Below, piece after piece: positions 24,923 through 32,745 of a DNA stretch of 64,000 nt. Within the stretch, counting starts at the first letter, position 1. Each line of letters starts with the position of its first letter. The DNA is from an uncultured Prevotellaceae bacterium (GTDB taxonomy: Bacteria; Bacteroidota; Bacteroidia; Bacteroidales; Bacteroidaceae): assembly GCA_902799905.1 (NCBI GenBank), contig CADCCB010000003.1, positions 1 through 64,000 on the forward strand. The letters run 5' to 3'. The position numbers and the translations under genes are program-made. The notes beneath the pieces are model-generated. The model was not told the DNA's origin and searched no databases. It saw only the letters and a list, made by a program, of their open reading frames with translations.

Positions 24923-24973
24923 AAGTAAATACAAAAAAAGCGTTAAACGTGGTGTTTTTTCACGGGAATTATG

Positions 24974-24981
24974 TAATTTTG
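24974..24981 (+). promoter_or_regulatory. -7 box of the pfp promoter
   Basis: TAATTTTG, 44 bases before the pfp start. The -33 region has no TTTG. Confidence 0.6.
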
Positions 24982-25025
24982 CATCGCAAAATGATATTCT
25001 TTAACTTATAAATAGCGAATTGTAT

Positions 25026-26663
25026 ATGGAAAAAAGTGCATTGCAGATTGCAAGAGCAGCCTATCAGCCCAAGTTGCCCCGCGGACTGAAGGGTGCCGTG
25101 AAGGCTGTGGAGGGTGCTCCCACACAGAGTGTCGACAACCAGGAAGAGATCAAGGCTCTCTTCCCCAACACCTACGGCATGCCCCTGGTGGAGTTCGTGC
25201 CCGGCGAGGAGACGAAGCATGAGCCCATGAACGTGGGTATCATCCTCAGCGGCGGACAGGCTCCTGGCGGCCACAACGTCATCACAGGCCTCTTCGATGC
25301 TGTGAAGAAACTGAACCCTGAGAACCGTCTCTATGGCTTCATCCTGGGCCCCGGCGGTCTGGTTGACCACAACTACATGGAACTGACCAAGGAGATCGTG
25401 GACGAGTACCGCAACACCGGTGGCTTCGACATGATCGGCTCTGGCCGTACCAAACTGGAGAAGGTAGAGCAGTTTGAGAAGGGTCTGGAGATCATCCGCG
25501 AACTCGGCATCAAGGCTATCGTCATCATCGGTGGCGACGACTCTAACACCAACGCCTGCGTGCTGGCCGAATACTATGCCGCCAAGAAATACGGCGTGCA
25601 GGTCATCGGCTGCCCGAAGACCATCGACGGCGACCTGAAGAACTCGCAGATCGAGACCTCGTTCGGCTTCGATACCGCTTGTAAGACCTACTCGGAACTT
25701 ATCGGCAATATCGAGCGCGACTGCAACTCGGCCCGCAAGTACTGGCACTTCATCAAGGTGATGGGCCGCTCGGCCAGCCACATCGCTCTGGAGTGCGCCC
25801 TGCAGACCCAGCCCAACATCTGCCTCGTTTCTGAGGAGGTGGAGGCCAAGGGTCAGAGCCTCGACGACATCGTGGACTACATTGCCAACGTCGTGGCTGT
25901 GCGTGCTGCTGACGGCAACAACTTCGGTACCGTGGTCATCCCCGAGGGTGTCATCGAGTTCATCCCCGCCATCAAGAAACTCATCGCCCAACTCAACGAC
26001 GTGCTCGCATTGCCCGAGGCCAAGGAGATTAGCCGCGACGAGCAGGTGGACTTCGCCAAGAGCCATCTCACCGATGAGAACCTGGCTGTGTTCAACAGCC
26101 TGCCCGTCGGTGTGGCCCGTCAGTTGGCCCTCGACCGCGACCCCCACGGCAACGTGCAGGTATCGCTTATCGAGACCGAGAAACTGCTCTCTACGATGGT
26201 AGCCCAGAAACTGGAGAAGATGAAGAAGGAAGGCACTTACAAGGGTAAGTTCGGCACCCAGCACCACTTCTTCGGCTACGAGGGCCGCTGCGCCGCTCCC
26301 TCTAACTTCGATGCCGACTACTGCTACGCCCTGGGCACCAGCGCTGCTCAACTCATCGCTGCTGGCAAGACCGGCTACATGGCCATCGTGAAGAACACTA
26401 CCGCTCCTGCCGACGAATGGAAGGCTGGCGGTGTGCCCATCACCATGATGATGAACATGGAGAAGCGTAACGGCGAGATGAAGCCCGTCATCCGCAAGGC
26501 CCTCGTCGAACTGGACGGTGCTCCCTTCAAGACCTTCGCAGCACAGCGCGACCGCTGGGCACGCGAGACGGCTTACGTCTATCCCGGACCCATCCAGTAC
26601 TGGGGACCCAGTGAGGTGTGCGACCAGCCCACCATCACGCTGGCTCTCGAGCAGGGCAAGTAA
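25026..26663 (+). CDS. pfp: Diphosphate-fructose-6-phosphate 1-phosphotransferase
   Basis: 545 residues, the length of the long PPi-dependent phosphofructokinases. It phosphorylates fructose 6-phosphate with pyrophosphate in glycolysis, and the step is reversible. [10 protein letters not shown] near residue 77, [16 protein letters not shown] near residue 170, [22 protein letters not shown] and [16 protein letters not shown] are all present. The start [18 protein letters not shown] is preferred over a TTG six bases upstream. The gene uses C- or G-ending codons almost throughout, as expected for high expression, which also opens a long spurious frame on the other strand. Confidence 0.97.
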   Translation: MEKSALQIARAAYQPKLPRGLKGAVKAVEGAPTQSVDNQEEIKALFPNTYGMPLVEFVPGEETKHEPMNVGIILSGGQAPGGHNVITGLFDAVKKLNPENRLYGFILGPGGLVDHNYMELTKEIVDEYRNTGGFDMIGSGRTKLEKVEQFEKGLEIIRELGIKAIVIIGGDDSNTNACVLAEYYAAKKYGVQVIGCPKTIDGDLKNSQIETSFGFDTACKTYSELIGNIERDCNSARKYWHFIKVMGRSASHIALECALQTQPNICLVSEEVEAKGQSLDDIVDYIANVVAVRAADGNNFGTVVIPEGVIEFIPAIKKLIAQLNDVLALPEAKEISRDEQVDFAKSHLTDENLAVFNSLPVGVARQLALDRDPHGNVQVSLIETEKLLSTMVAQKLEKMKKEGTYKGKFGTQHHFFGYEGRCAAPSNFDADYCYALGTSAAQLIAAGKTGYMAIVKNTTAPADEWKAGGVPITMMMNMEKRNGEMKPVIRKALVELDGAPFKTFAAQRDRWARETAYVYPGPIQYWGPSEVCDQPTITLALEQGK

Positions 26664-27581
26664 ATGCCTCAAAACAGACATAGACAGCCAACACGTGGAA
26701 GTCAGGCGGGCCGGAACAGGCACCGTCTGACTTCTCCTGTTCGTCACAACCGCCCAGGACTGCTCCATCGGCTGGCAGCACGCATCTACGACGCCATGCC
26801 AGGATGGGCCTGGTGGGTGGGCGGACTCTCGGTGGCGGCTCTCTATGTCTGGTTCTTCTATTACTTCTTCGTCTCGCCCTACGGCTTCCGCTGGCGCGCC
26901 CTCTACGGCGAGGTCAGTTATCCCGCTGGCTACGACATCCACGGCATCGACGTCTCCCACTATCAGGGCGACATCGACTGGGAGCGGCTGCGCAACCAGG
27001 GCACCATCGACGAGTGCCCCATCCGCTTCGTCATGATCAAGGCCACAGAGGGTGCCAACAGGGTGGACGACAAGTTTGAATACAACTTCTACCAGTCGCG
27101 CGAGTACGGCTTCACGCGCGGCGCGTACCATTATTATAGTACCCAGTCACCGGCTGCCGACCAGGCCCGCCACTTCATCAGCACCGTCACCCTCGAACGA
27201 GGCGACCTGCCGCCCGTGCTCGATGTGGAGCAGAAGCCCCGTGAGCAGAGCGACGAGGACTTCCGCCGCGATGTCCTGCTATGGCTGCGCACCGTCGAGC
27301 AGCACTATGGCGTGAAGCCCATCCTCTACACTTACTACAAGTTCAAACTCCAGTACCTCAGCGATTCCGTCTTCGACCAATATCCCTACTGGATAGCCCA
27401 CTACTATGTCGATTCGCTCGAGTATCAGGGCCCCTGGAAGTTCTGGCAGCACACCGATGCCGGCTCCCTGCCTGGCATCAAGGGTCCCGTTGACTTCGAC
27501 ATCTACAACGGCTCCTTCTACGACCTCCGTCGCCTCACCGTCGGCTCGCAAGAGACCATCGGCGTGGATGCGTATAGGTAA
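26664..27581 (+). CDS. Membrane-anchored GH25 lysozyme
   Basis: 305 residues. The N-terminal 40 residues are basic and then a membrane helix follows at about residues 46-72 (WWVGGLSVAALYVWFFYYFF), so the catalytic domain should sit in the periplasm. The GH25 core is clear: HGIDVSHYQGDIDW near residue 94, VMIKATEGA, GAYHYYS and LPPVLDVEQ with the catalytic Asp/Glu. It cleaves peptidoglycan glycan strands. The ATG follows the pfp stop with no gap, so the two are one message, a pairing with no obvious metabolic logic. Confidence 0.92.
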   Translation: MPQNRHRQPTRGSQAGRNRHRLTSPVRHNRPGLLHRLAARIYDAMPGWAWWVGGLSVAALYVWFFYYFFVSPYGFRWRALYGEVSYPAGYDIHGIDVSHYQGDIDWERLRNQGTIDECPIRFVMIKATEGANRVDDKFEYNFYQSREYGFTRGAYHYYSTQSPAADQARHFISTVTLERGDLPPVLDVEQKPREQSDEDFRRDVLLWLRTVEQHYGVKPILYTYYKFKLQYLSDSVFDQYPYWIAHYYVDSLEYQGPWKFWQHTDAGSLPGIKGPVDFDIYNGSFYDLRRLTVGSQETIGVDAYR

Positions 27582-27925
27582 AAAGGGAATGGGATGCCCC
27601 TGACCACCTGCACGGCATTATCTTTATCAAGGAGAAGATGGAGAAAGACCTCAGCCGCATTATCCGTGGATTTAAGACGGGCTGTAACCGTAGTTACCGG
27701 GAGTTGGTTCTCGGTGTTTTGCCAGTTTCGCCTGTTCCGTCTGTTGCGTTGCCAACGCAACAAACAGGACTGCCAACGCAGAAGAAAGACCGCCGAGGTG
27801 AAGACCGCACCCACGGCCTTCTCTTTGCCCGCGGTTTCAACGACAAGTTGCTAACCATTCGTCGTGACCAGTGCCTGGCGCTGAACGAACTGTCGCGGAT
27901 GATTTGTCAGGAACCTGATACATGA
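27578..27925 (+). pseudogene. Remnant of an IS200-type (Y1/HUH) transposase
   Basis: A frame overlapping the lysozyme stop reads APDHLHGIIFIKEKMEKDLSRIIRGFKTGC. The HLH pair at 27605-27613 followed by GII and the LSRIIRGFK segment are characteristic of REP-associated tyrosine transposases. The N-terminal part is missing, there is a low-complexity CAACGCA-rich insert in the middle, and LFARGFNDKLLTIRR matches the region where the catalytic Tyr should lie but none is seen. It is therefore a dead copy. No terminal repeats are visible. Confidence 0.6.
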
Positions 27926-27966
27926 CACTTTCTGGGCTGTTTTTTGCTCCATTTTCTGTTTCTTGA

Positions 27967-28092
27967 CAACCGGATTTGCGGGAGGTCTGGCAACTCGCGG
28001 CGGAGGACGGGAACTTCAGCGTCGACCGTTATTGCCTCGGCGTGTACAACGAGGTCTTCATGGCACTCTGTGGCCGGGTAGAGAAAGGGTAA
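27967..28092 (+). pseudogene. Unidentified 41-residue coding fragment
   Basis: A frame with coding character runs from just after a TGA to a TAA at 28090 and reads DLREVWQLAAEDGNFSVDRY and onward. It has no start codon and no recognisable family. It looks like the C-terminal end of a lost gene between the transposase remnant and the repeat element. Confidence 0.3.
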
Positions 28093-28106
28093 CCAAGGGC
28101 GACGGT

Positions 28107-28251
28107 GTGACAGTGACAGTTGTGACAATTAGAAATTGAGGTTACAATATGCCTTATAGTACTATATAACTAATTGATATATAGATAGTTATATATAATA
28201 TTAGGGGAATTGACACCCCCAAAAACGAACTGTCACAACTGTCACTGTCAC
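28107..28251 (+). repeat. Copy 1 of the inverted triple-repeat core (iteron-like)
   Basis: The left arm (28107-28127) is GTGACA, GTGACA, GTT, GTGACA. The right arm (28231-28251) is its exact reverse complement. The 103-base centre is AT-rich and holds CTATATAACTAATTGATATA and a GATAGTTATATATA run, then a GGGG...CCCC hairpin at 28203-28220. The core lies 40 bases before a primase/helicase fragment. The same layout occurs at 57155-57301 with a different hexamer. Confidence 0.9.
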
Positions 28252-28291
28252 GCTCAAGTCATCATTAATTCATCTAAAAAACTGATAATCA

Positions 28292-28557
28292 ATGAAATAC
28301 GAAATTAGTAAAGCGACTGCGCCCGCTATGCCGACCCTCGGCAAAGGCACAGAAATAGTGAAATTACTGCTCTCGCAGGCCTCAAAAGACATGTATGAAC
28401 CCCTTGTTCCGATGCTTTTCCCCTCACTTGTCGCACATATCAGCGACGCAGAATTACAGTATCCTGATCGCTCGTGGAAGGAAATGTGCGGATTAATGAC
28501 CCAACTAGTGGGCGATTCGGGGTGTAACAAGGGTCAATTGACTGATTTGACAGTCAC
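28292..28557 (+). pseudogene. N-terminal fragment of a DUF3987-type primase/helicase, copy 1
   Basis: The first ~85 codons begin MKYEISKATAPAMPTLGKG and include KLLLSQASKDMYEPLVPMLF, HISDAELQYPDRSW and GDSGCNKGQLT, the last resembling the Walker A loop of DUF3987 proteins from Bacteroidales mobile elements (recognised from memory). Full proteins are several hundred residues longer. Similarity stops soon after the Walker-like loop; the open frame continues into the hairpin module and is not expected to be functional. The second half is nearly identical in DNA to the copy at 56862-57115. Confidence 0.65.
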
Positions 28558-28581
28558 TTGTTCCGATGCCTCCCAGCCTCC

Positions 28582-28683
28582 GTTCCGATGCTTCCTTAGG
28601 GGGGTAAGGAAGCATTCCTTCGACAGGTGCAAAGCATCCGCATGGGGCGTAGATGACGTTCGGACGCCCCGTCCAAGGCATTT
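28582..28683 (+). repeat. Double-hairpin module, copy 1
   Basis: About 101 bases starting GTTCCGATGC. It contains a perfect 11-base stem with a G6 loop (28588-28615) and a second 7-base stem (28644-28650 with 28664-28670). It matches 56723-56823 at all but about seven positions and lies 3' of the primase fragment. Confidence 0.9.
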
Positions 28684-28729
28684 CTATCATAGGCGCTTGT
28701 ACATGTCACAAATAAAGTGGGGAAATTCC

Positions 28730-28760
28730 TTGGCTGTCTCAGAAAAAAAACGTAACTTTG
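28730..28760 (+). promoter_or_regulatory. Promoter of the NfeD-SPFH gene run
   Basis: TTG at 28730-28732 and TAACTTTG at 28753-28760 are 20 bases apart, 27 bases before the first start codon. Confidence 0.78.
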
Positions 28761-28787
28761 CAGTGTGAAACCAAAACATGAACGACT

Positions 28788-29234
28788 ATGTTGGAATACC
28801 TTTCTGAGAATATGTGGCAACTGTGGGCCGTACTGGCGCTGCTGGGCCTGATACTCGAACTCTCTTCGGGCGACTTCTTCATCATCTGCTTCTCGATAGG
28901 GGCAGTGGGGGCGGGGCTCGTGTCTCCCTTTGCCAATATCTATGTACAGATATGCGTGTTTGCCGTGGTGACGGCCATCAGCATCTTCACGGTGCGCCCC
29001 TTTGCCCTGCGCTACCTGCACAAGGGCGAGGAGAACCGCGCGAGCAATGCCGACGCGCTGATAGGGCGTGAGGGCCGCGTGACGGAGGCTATCCGTCCGG
29101 GTGAGTACGGGCGCGTGGCCATCGACGGCGACAACTGGAAGGCTCAGTCGCATGCACAGGAGGAACTGCCCGTGGGTGCCCAGGTCAGGGTGACCGGTCG
29201 TGAGAGCATCATCATCACAGTAGAGAAAGTATAA
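28788..29234 (+). CDS. NfeD-like membrane protein
   Basis: 148 residues: two or three membrane helices in the first 75 residues (LWAVLALLGLILELSSGDFFIICFSIGAVGAGLV) and a C-terminal soluble OB-fold-like domain (LIGREGRVTEAIRPGEYGRVAIDGDNW). This is the short NfeD type, which works next to SPFH/stomatin proteins in membrane domain organisation or quality control (family knowledge). The SPFH partner follows 24 bases downstream. Confidence 0.9.
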   Translation: MLEYLSENMWQLWAVLALLGLILELSSGDFFIICFSIGAVGAGLVSPFANIYVQICVFAVVTAISIFTVRPFALRYLHKGEENRASNADALIGREGRVTEAIRPGEYGRVAIDGDNWKAQSHAQEELPVGAQVRVTGRESIIITVEKV

Positions 29235-29258
29235 CATTATTATAAAAAAGAGAACATC

Positions 29259-30224
29259 ATGGAGAATCCGGAATTTGTATTGTATGGCGTACTGATTGCC
29301 ATCGTCCTGCTGGTCATCATCTTTGCCAAGATGGCCCTTGTGATCATCCCCCAGTCGGAAACGAAAATCATTGAGCGTCTGGGCCGTTATCATGCTACGC
29401 TGAAGCCCGGCATCAACCTGATCATCCCCTTCATCGACAGGGCGAAGAACATCGTGGTGCTGAAGTACGGTCGCTATGTCTATTCAAACAACATCGACCT
29501 GCGCGAACAGGTGTACGATTTCCCCAAGCAGAACGTGATCACGAAGGATAACATCCAGATGGAGATCAACGCGCTGCTCTATTTCCAGATCATGGACCCC
29601 TTCAAGGCTGCCTATGAGATCAACAACCTGCCCAACGCCATTGAGAAACTGACGCAGACCACTCTGCGTAATATCATCGGCGAACTGGAACTGGACGAGA
29701 CGCTGACCTCGCGCGACACCATCAACACGAAACTGCGCGTGGTGCTGGACGACGCAACCGACAAGTGGGGCGTGAAGGTGAACCGCGTGGAACTGCAGGA
29801 CATCACGCCGCCTGCCACCGTGCTGAACGCCATGGAGAAGCAGATGCAGGCCGAGCGTAACAAGCGTGCACAGATTCTGACCTCAGAGGGTGAGAAGGCT
29901 GCCGAGATCCTGGCATCAGAAGGTGAGAAGACGGCTATGATCAACCGTGCCGAGGCCAACAAGCAGCAGGCCATCCTGGTGGCTGAAGGTGAGGCTATGG
30001 CCCGCATCCGCAAGGCTGAGGCTGAGGCCCAGGCCATCGAACTGATCACTCAGGCCGTGGGCAAGAGCACCAATCCGGCCAACTACCTGCTGGCTCAGAA
30101 GTACATCCAAATGATGGAAGATCTGGCCCAGGGCGACAAGACGAAGACCGTGTTCCTGCCATACGAGGCTACGAACCTAATGGGCAGCATCGGCGGCATC
30201 AAGGAATTGTTCAAGGTTGATTAA
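29259..30224 (+). CDS. SPFH/stomatin-family membrane protein (slipin/paraslipin type)
   Basis: 321 residues. An N-terminal membrane helix (residues 8-30) is followed by the band-7 domain: VIIPQSETKIIERLGRYHATLKPGINLIIPFID, ITKDNIQMEINALLYFQI, TLRNIIGELELDETLTSRDTIN. The C-terminal half is a long helical region with repeated EGEKAAEILASEGEK and AEAEAQAI segments, the oligomerisation coil. It should form membrane-bound rings with NfeD. Confidence 0.93.
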   Translation: MENPEFVLYGVLIAIVLLVIIFAKMALVIIPQSETKIIERLGRYHATLKPGINLIIPFIDRAKNIVVLKYGRYVYSNNIDLREQVYDFPKQNVITKDNIQMEINALLYFQIMDPFKAAYEINNLPNAIEKLTQTTLRNIIGELELDETLTSRDTINTKLRVVLDDATDKWGVKVNRVELQDITPPATVLNAMEKQMQAERNKRAQILTSEGEKAAEILASEGEKTAMINRAEANKQQAILVAEGEAMARIRKAEAEAQAIELITQAVGKSTNPANYLLAQKYIQMMEDLAQGDKTKTVFLPYEATNLMGSIGGIKELFKVD

Positions 30225-30263
30225 GAAACGTGAGGTCGGCCTGACCACAAGCAGACACAGGCA

Positions 30264-31502
30264 ATGAATTTCGAGGAAATGCTTAACTCGCGGGGGACAT
30301 CGGCACATCGTGAAAAGATGCCCCTCGGCGAGTTCTACAGAAAACAGGTTGACGGCAAGTATCGCTATGTCATCGACCTGAAGCCGGCACTTGTCGATAA
30401 CGTGAAGTTCTGTGAGGCCCTCAAGGCCAACATGGAGTGGGCGGTGCGCCACCGTGAGAAACAGCAGGTGCACGGCGAACTGCATGAGGACAGCAGCGGC
30501 ATCTACGAGATAGAGATGGAGACGGGCAACTTCCAGACGCTGGCCAGCGTGCTTGCCTCCAATCCTGCCATTGTGGCACAGAAGGGCTTCATCGACGAGA
30601 TATTCAAGTCGCTCACGGTGTATCTGAAAAAGATGCATGCCGAGGGCGTCTATCAGTTGTGCCTCGCACCGGAGAGCATCTTCGTGCACAAGGGCAGCAG
30701 CGTGCCGATGGTGCTGACACAGGGCTCGTTCTTTCAGGGCAGCACCGACCTGAGTGCCCTCTATGGCGACAGCGAGCGCTATGTGGCTCCCGAGGTGATG
30801 AGTCACGGAAGGGTGGACGAGCGCAGCGATGTCTATGCCCTGGGACGGCTGGTAGAGTATCTCTATGAAACGGGATCCATGCCCTTTGAATACCGCAAGA
30901 TGCTCAAGAAGGCCACGGCCCAGAACCCCGACGAGCGCTTCCAGACGCTGGACGAGATGGCGGGGGCGCTGAAGGAGCATCGCAACACGCGCCGCATGCT
31001 TCTGGCCTTCGTGGCTGCCGTAGCCCTGTCGTTGCTGGCAGTATGGATATACATCGAAATGGTGCCCGAAACCAGCACCGTGGAGTTTGTGGAACCGGCA
31101 CCCAAGGCTCAGACCGACGACCTCTTCGGCAGTTACTACGACCCGGAGATGGGCATCATCGAGAGCGACACCATGCCCGTGACCGACCTGGATCGCATGT
31201 ATCAGCAGAAGGCTGAAGAGATATTCCGTAAGCGCTATGCCCAGGAGGCTGACCGCATCCTCTCGGAAATCTACGACGACAAGCGCATGAACGGCACAGA
31301 GAAGAACTACCGCGCCAACAGCCAGTCGATGGCAGAGGAACTCATCCGGCTGCAAACGGAGATGGGCGAGCAGGCTGGTCTGACGGAGGAAGAGGCTGGG
31401 CGCATCGCACAGGAGATAGTGGACAAATTAACCCAAGACAAACAAGCACAGATCACCCGCAGAGCCACTGCCAAGGGCGTTCAAGGTGAAGAGGAAGAAT
31501 AA
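30264..31502 (+). CDS. Membrane-anchored pseudokinase with Hanks-type fold
   Basis: 412 residues. Residues 1-235 follow the layout of a bacterial Ser/Thr kinase C-lobe: YQLCLAPESIFVHKG sits where HRDLKPENILL should be, LTQGSFFQG where DFG should be, then RYVAPEVMSHGRVDERSDVYALGRLVEYLYETG is well kept as the APE and F-helix region. The catalytic Asp residues of HRD and DFG and a clear glycine loop are missing, so it is probably inactive. A membrane helix at about 244-266 precedes a charged, coiled C-terminal domain. It sits in the NfeD-SPFH gene run. Confidence 0.72.
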   Translation: MNFEEMLNSRGTSAHREKMPLGEFYRKQVDGKYRYVIDLKPALVDNVKFCEALKANMEWAVRHREKQQVHGELHEDSSGIYEIEMETGNFQTLASVLASNPAIVAQKGFIDEIFKSLTVYLKKMHAEGVYQLCLAPESIFVHKGSSVPMVLTQGSFFQGSTDLSALYGDSERYVAPEVMSHGRVDERSDVYALGRLVEYLYETGSMPFEYRKMLKKATAQNPDERFQTLDEMAGALKEHRNTRRMLLAFVAAVALSLLAVWIYIEMVPETSTVEFVEPAPKAQTDDLFGSYYDPEMGIIESDTMPVTDLDRMYQQKAEEIFRKRYAQEADRILSEIYDDKRMNGTEKNYRANSQSMAEELIRLQTEMGEQAGLTEEEAGRIAQEIVDKLTQDKQAQITRRATAKGVQGEEEE

Positions 31503-31527
31503 AGGATTTTTTATTTTAAATAGTATA

Positions 31528-32016
31528 ATGAGAAGCAGAACAGCAACGTGGTTCGAATGTAAGATTCGCTACGAGAAGACAATGGAAGACGGCATGCAGA
31601 AGAAGGTCACAGAGGCCTATGTCGTCGATGCCCTCAGTTTCAGCGAGGCCGAGGAGCGTATTATCGAGGAGATGTCAAGTTATATCAGTGGTGAGTTCAA
31701 CGTCACCGACATCAAGAAAGCCCCCTATGGCGAGATATTCTTCAGCGACCTGGAACTGGCCGACAAGTGGTACAAGGCCAAACTCCAGTTCATCACCATC
31801 GATGAGAAAACGGAGAAGGAGAAGCGCTCGACAGTCAACTACCTGGTGCAGGCCGGCTCGTTCAACGGTGCCGTCAAGAGCATCGACGAGGTGATGGGCA
31901 GCACGATGATTGACTATGTGGTCAGCAGCATGGCCGAGACATCGCTGATGGATGTCTTCGAGCATGTGGCGAAAGGCTCTGCCAAGACCGACGAACGACC
32001 GGAGTTTGAAGGGTAG
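31528..32016 (+). CDS. DUF4494 protein
   Basis: 162 residues from MRSRTATWFECKIRYEKTMEDG. The pattern WFECKIRYEK, VTEAYVVDALSFSEAEERI and EIFFSDLELADKWYKAKL is that of DUF4494, a soluble Bacteroidetes family of unknown function. It lies 25 bases behind the pseudokinase gene and 33 bases before yggS. An upstream GTG inside the pseudokinase end is in frame but gives an unlikely N-terminus. Confidence 0.88.
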   Translation: MRSRTATWFECKIRYEKTMEDGMQKKVTEAYVVDALSFSEAEERIIEEMSSYISGEFNVTDIKKAPYGEIFFSDLELADKWYKAKLQFITIDEKTEKEKRSTVNYLVQAGSFNGAVKSIDEVMGSTMIDYVVSSMAETSLMDVFEHVAKGSAKTDERPEFEG

Positions 32017-32049
32017 GGTGTAAAGTGAACAATTTGCTTCCGTAGAATT

Positions 32050-32721
32050 ATGTATGATGTTAAGGGACATTTGAACGAAGTGCGCCAGTCGCTTCCGGAA
32101 GGGGTGCGGCTGGTTGCCATCAGTAAATATCACCCCGAGGACAGCATCATTGCTGCCTACGAAGAGGGCCAGCGCGTGTTCGGCGAGAGTCACGAGCAGG
32201 AACTGGCACGCAAGGTGACGGCTCTGCCTCAGGACATCGAGTGGCACTTCATTGGTCATCTGCAGACGAACAAGGTGAAGTACATCGTGCCCTACATCTC
32301 GATGATCGAAGCCGTCGACTCGCTCAAACTGCTGCGCGAGATAGAGAAGCAGGCTGCCAAGGCGGGCAGGGTGGTGCGCGTGCTGCTGGAACTGCACATT
32401 GCCGAGGAGGCCACCAAATACGGACTGACTCTCGATGCCTGCCGACAACTGCTTGCTGACGGTGAATGGCGCACGATGACTCACGTGCAGATCTGCGGCC
32501 TGATGATGATGGCCTCGAATGTTGACGATGAGGCTCAGATATGCCAGGAGTTCCAGACGGCTGCCGACTTCTTCGACGAGGTGAAGGCCCGCTGGTTTGC
32601 CGACGACCCAGCCTTCTGCGAGCGTTCTTGGGGCATGAGCGACGACTACCATCTGGCCGTAAACCACGGCAGCACTATGGTGCGCATAGGCACTACCATC
32701 TTCGGGCCTCGTCAGTATTAG
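32050..32721 (+). CDS. YggS/PROSC-type pyridoxal phosphate homeostasis protein
   Basis: 223 residues. VRLVAISKYHPEDSIIAAYEEGQRVFGESHEQEL carries the PLP-binding Lys near residue 25. EWHFIGHLQTNKVKYIVPYISMIEAVDS, CGLMMMAS and LSMGMSDDY-like SWGMSDDYHLAV (residues 195-206) complete the fold-III barrel signature. It binds and buffers PLP without a known catalytic reaction. It is followed 24 bases later by nspC, itself a PLP enzyme. Confidence 0.95.
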   Translation: MYDVKGHLNEVRQSLPEGVRLVAISKYHPEDSIIAAYEEGQRVFGESHEQELARKVTALPQDIEWHFIGHLQTNKVKYIVPYISMIEAVDSLKLLREIEKQAAKAGRVVRVLLELHIAEEATKYGLTLDACRQLLADGEWRTMTHVQICGLMMMASNVDDEAQICQEFQTAADFFDEVKARWFADDPAFCERSWGMSDDYHLAVNHGSTMVRIGTTIFGPRQY

Positions 32722-32745
32722 TCAAAACAAAAACGATAGGAGAGT

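Noticed and set aside
24969..27131. A 720-codon open frame on the minus strand opposite pfp and the lysozyme
   Set aside because: It is antisense to a clear PPi-phosphofructokinase. Heavy use of C/G third positions there removes stop codons from the opposite strand; the product has no family features and is Val/Leu/Gly/His-rich.
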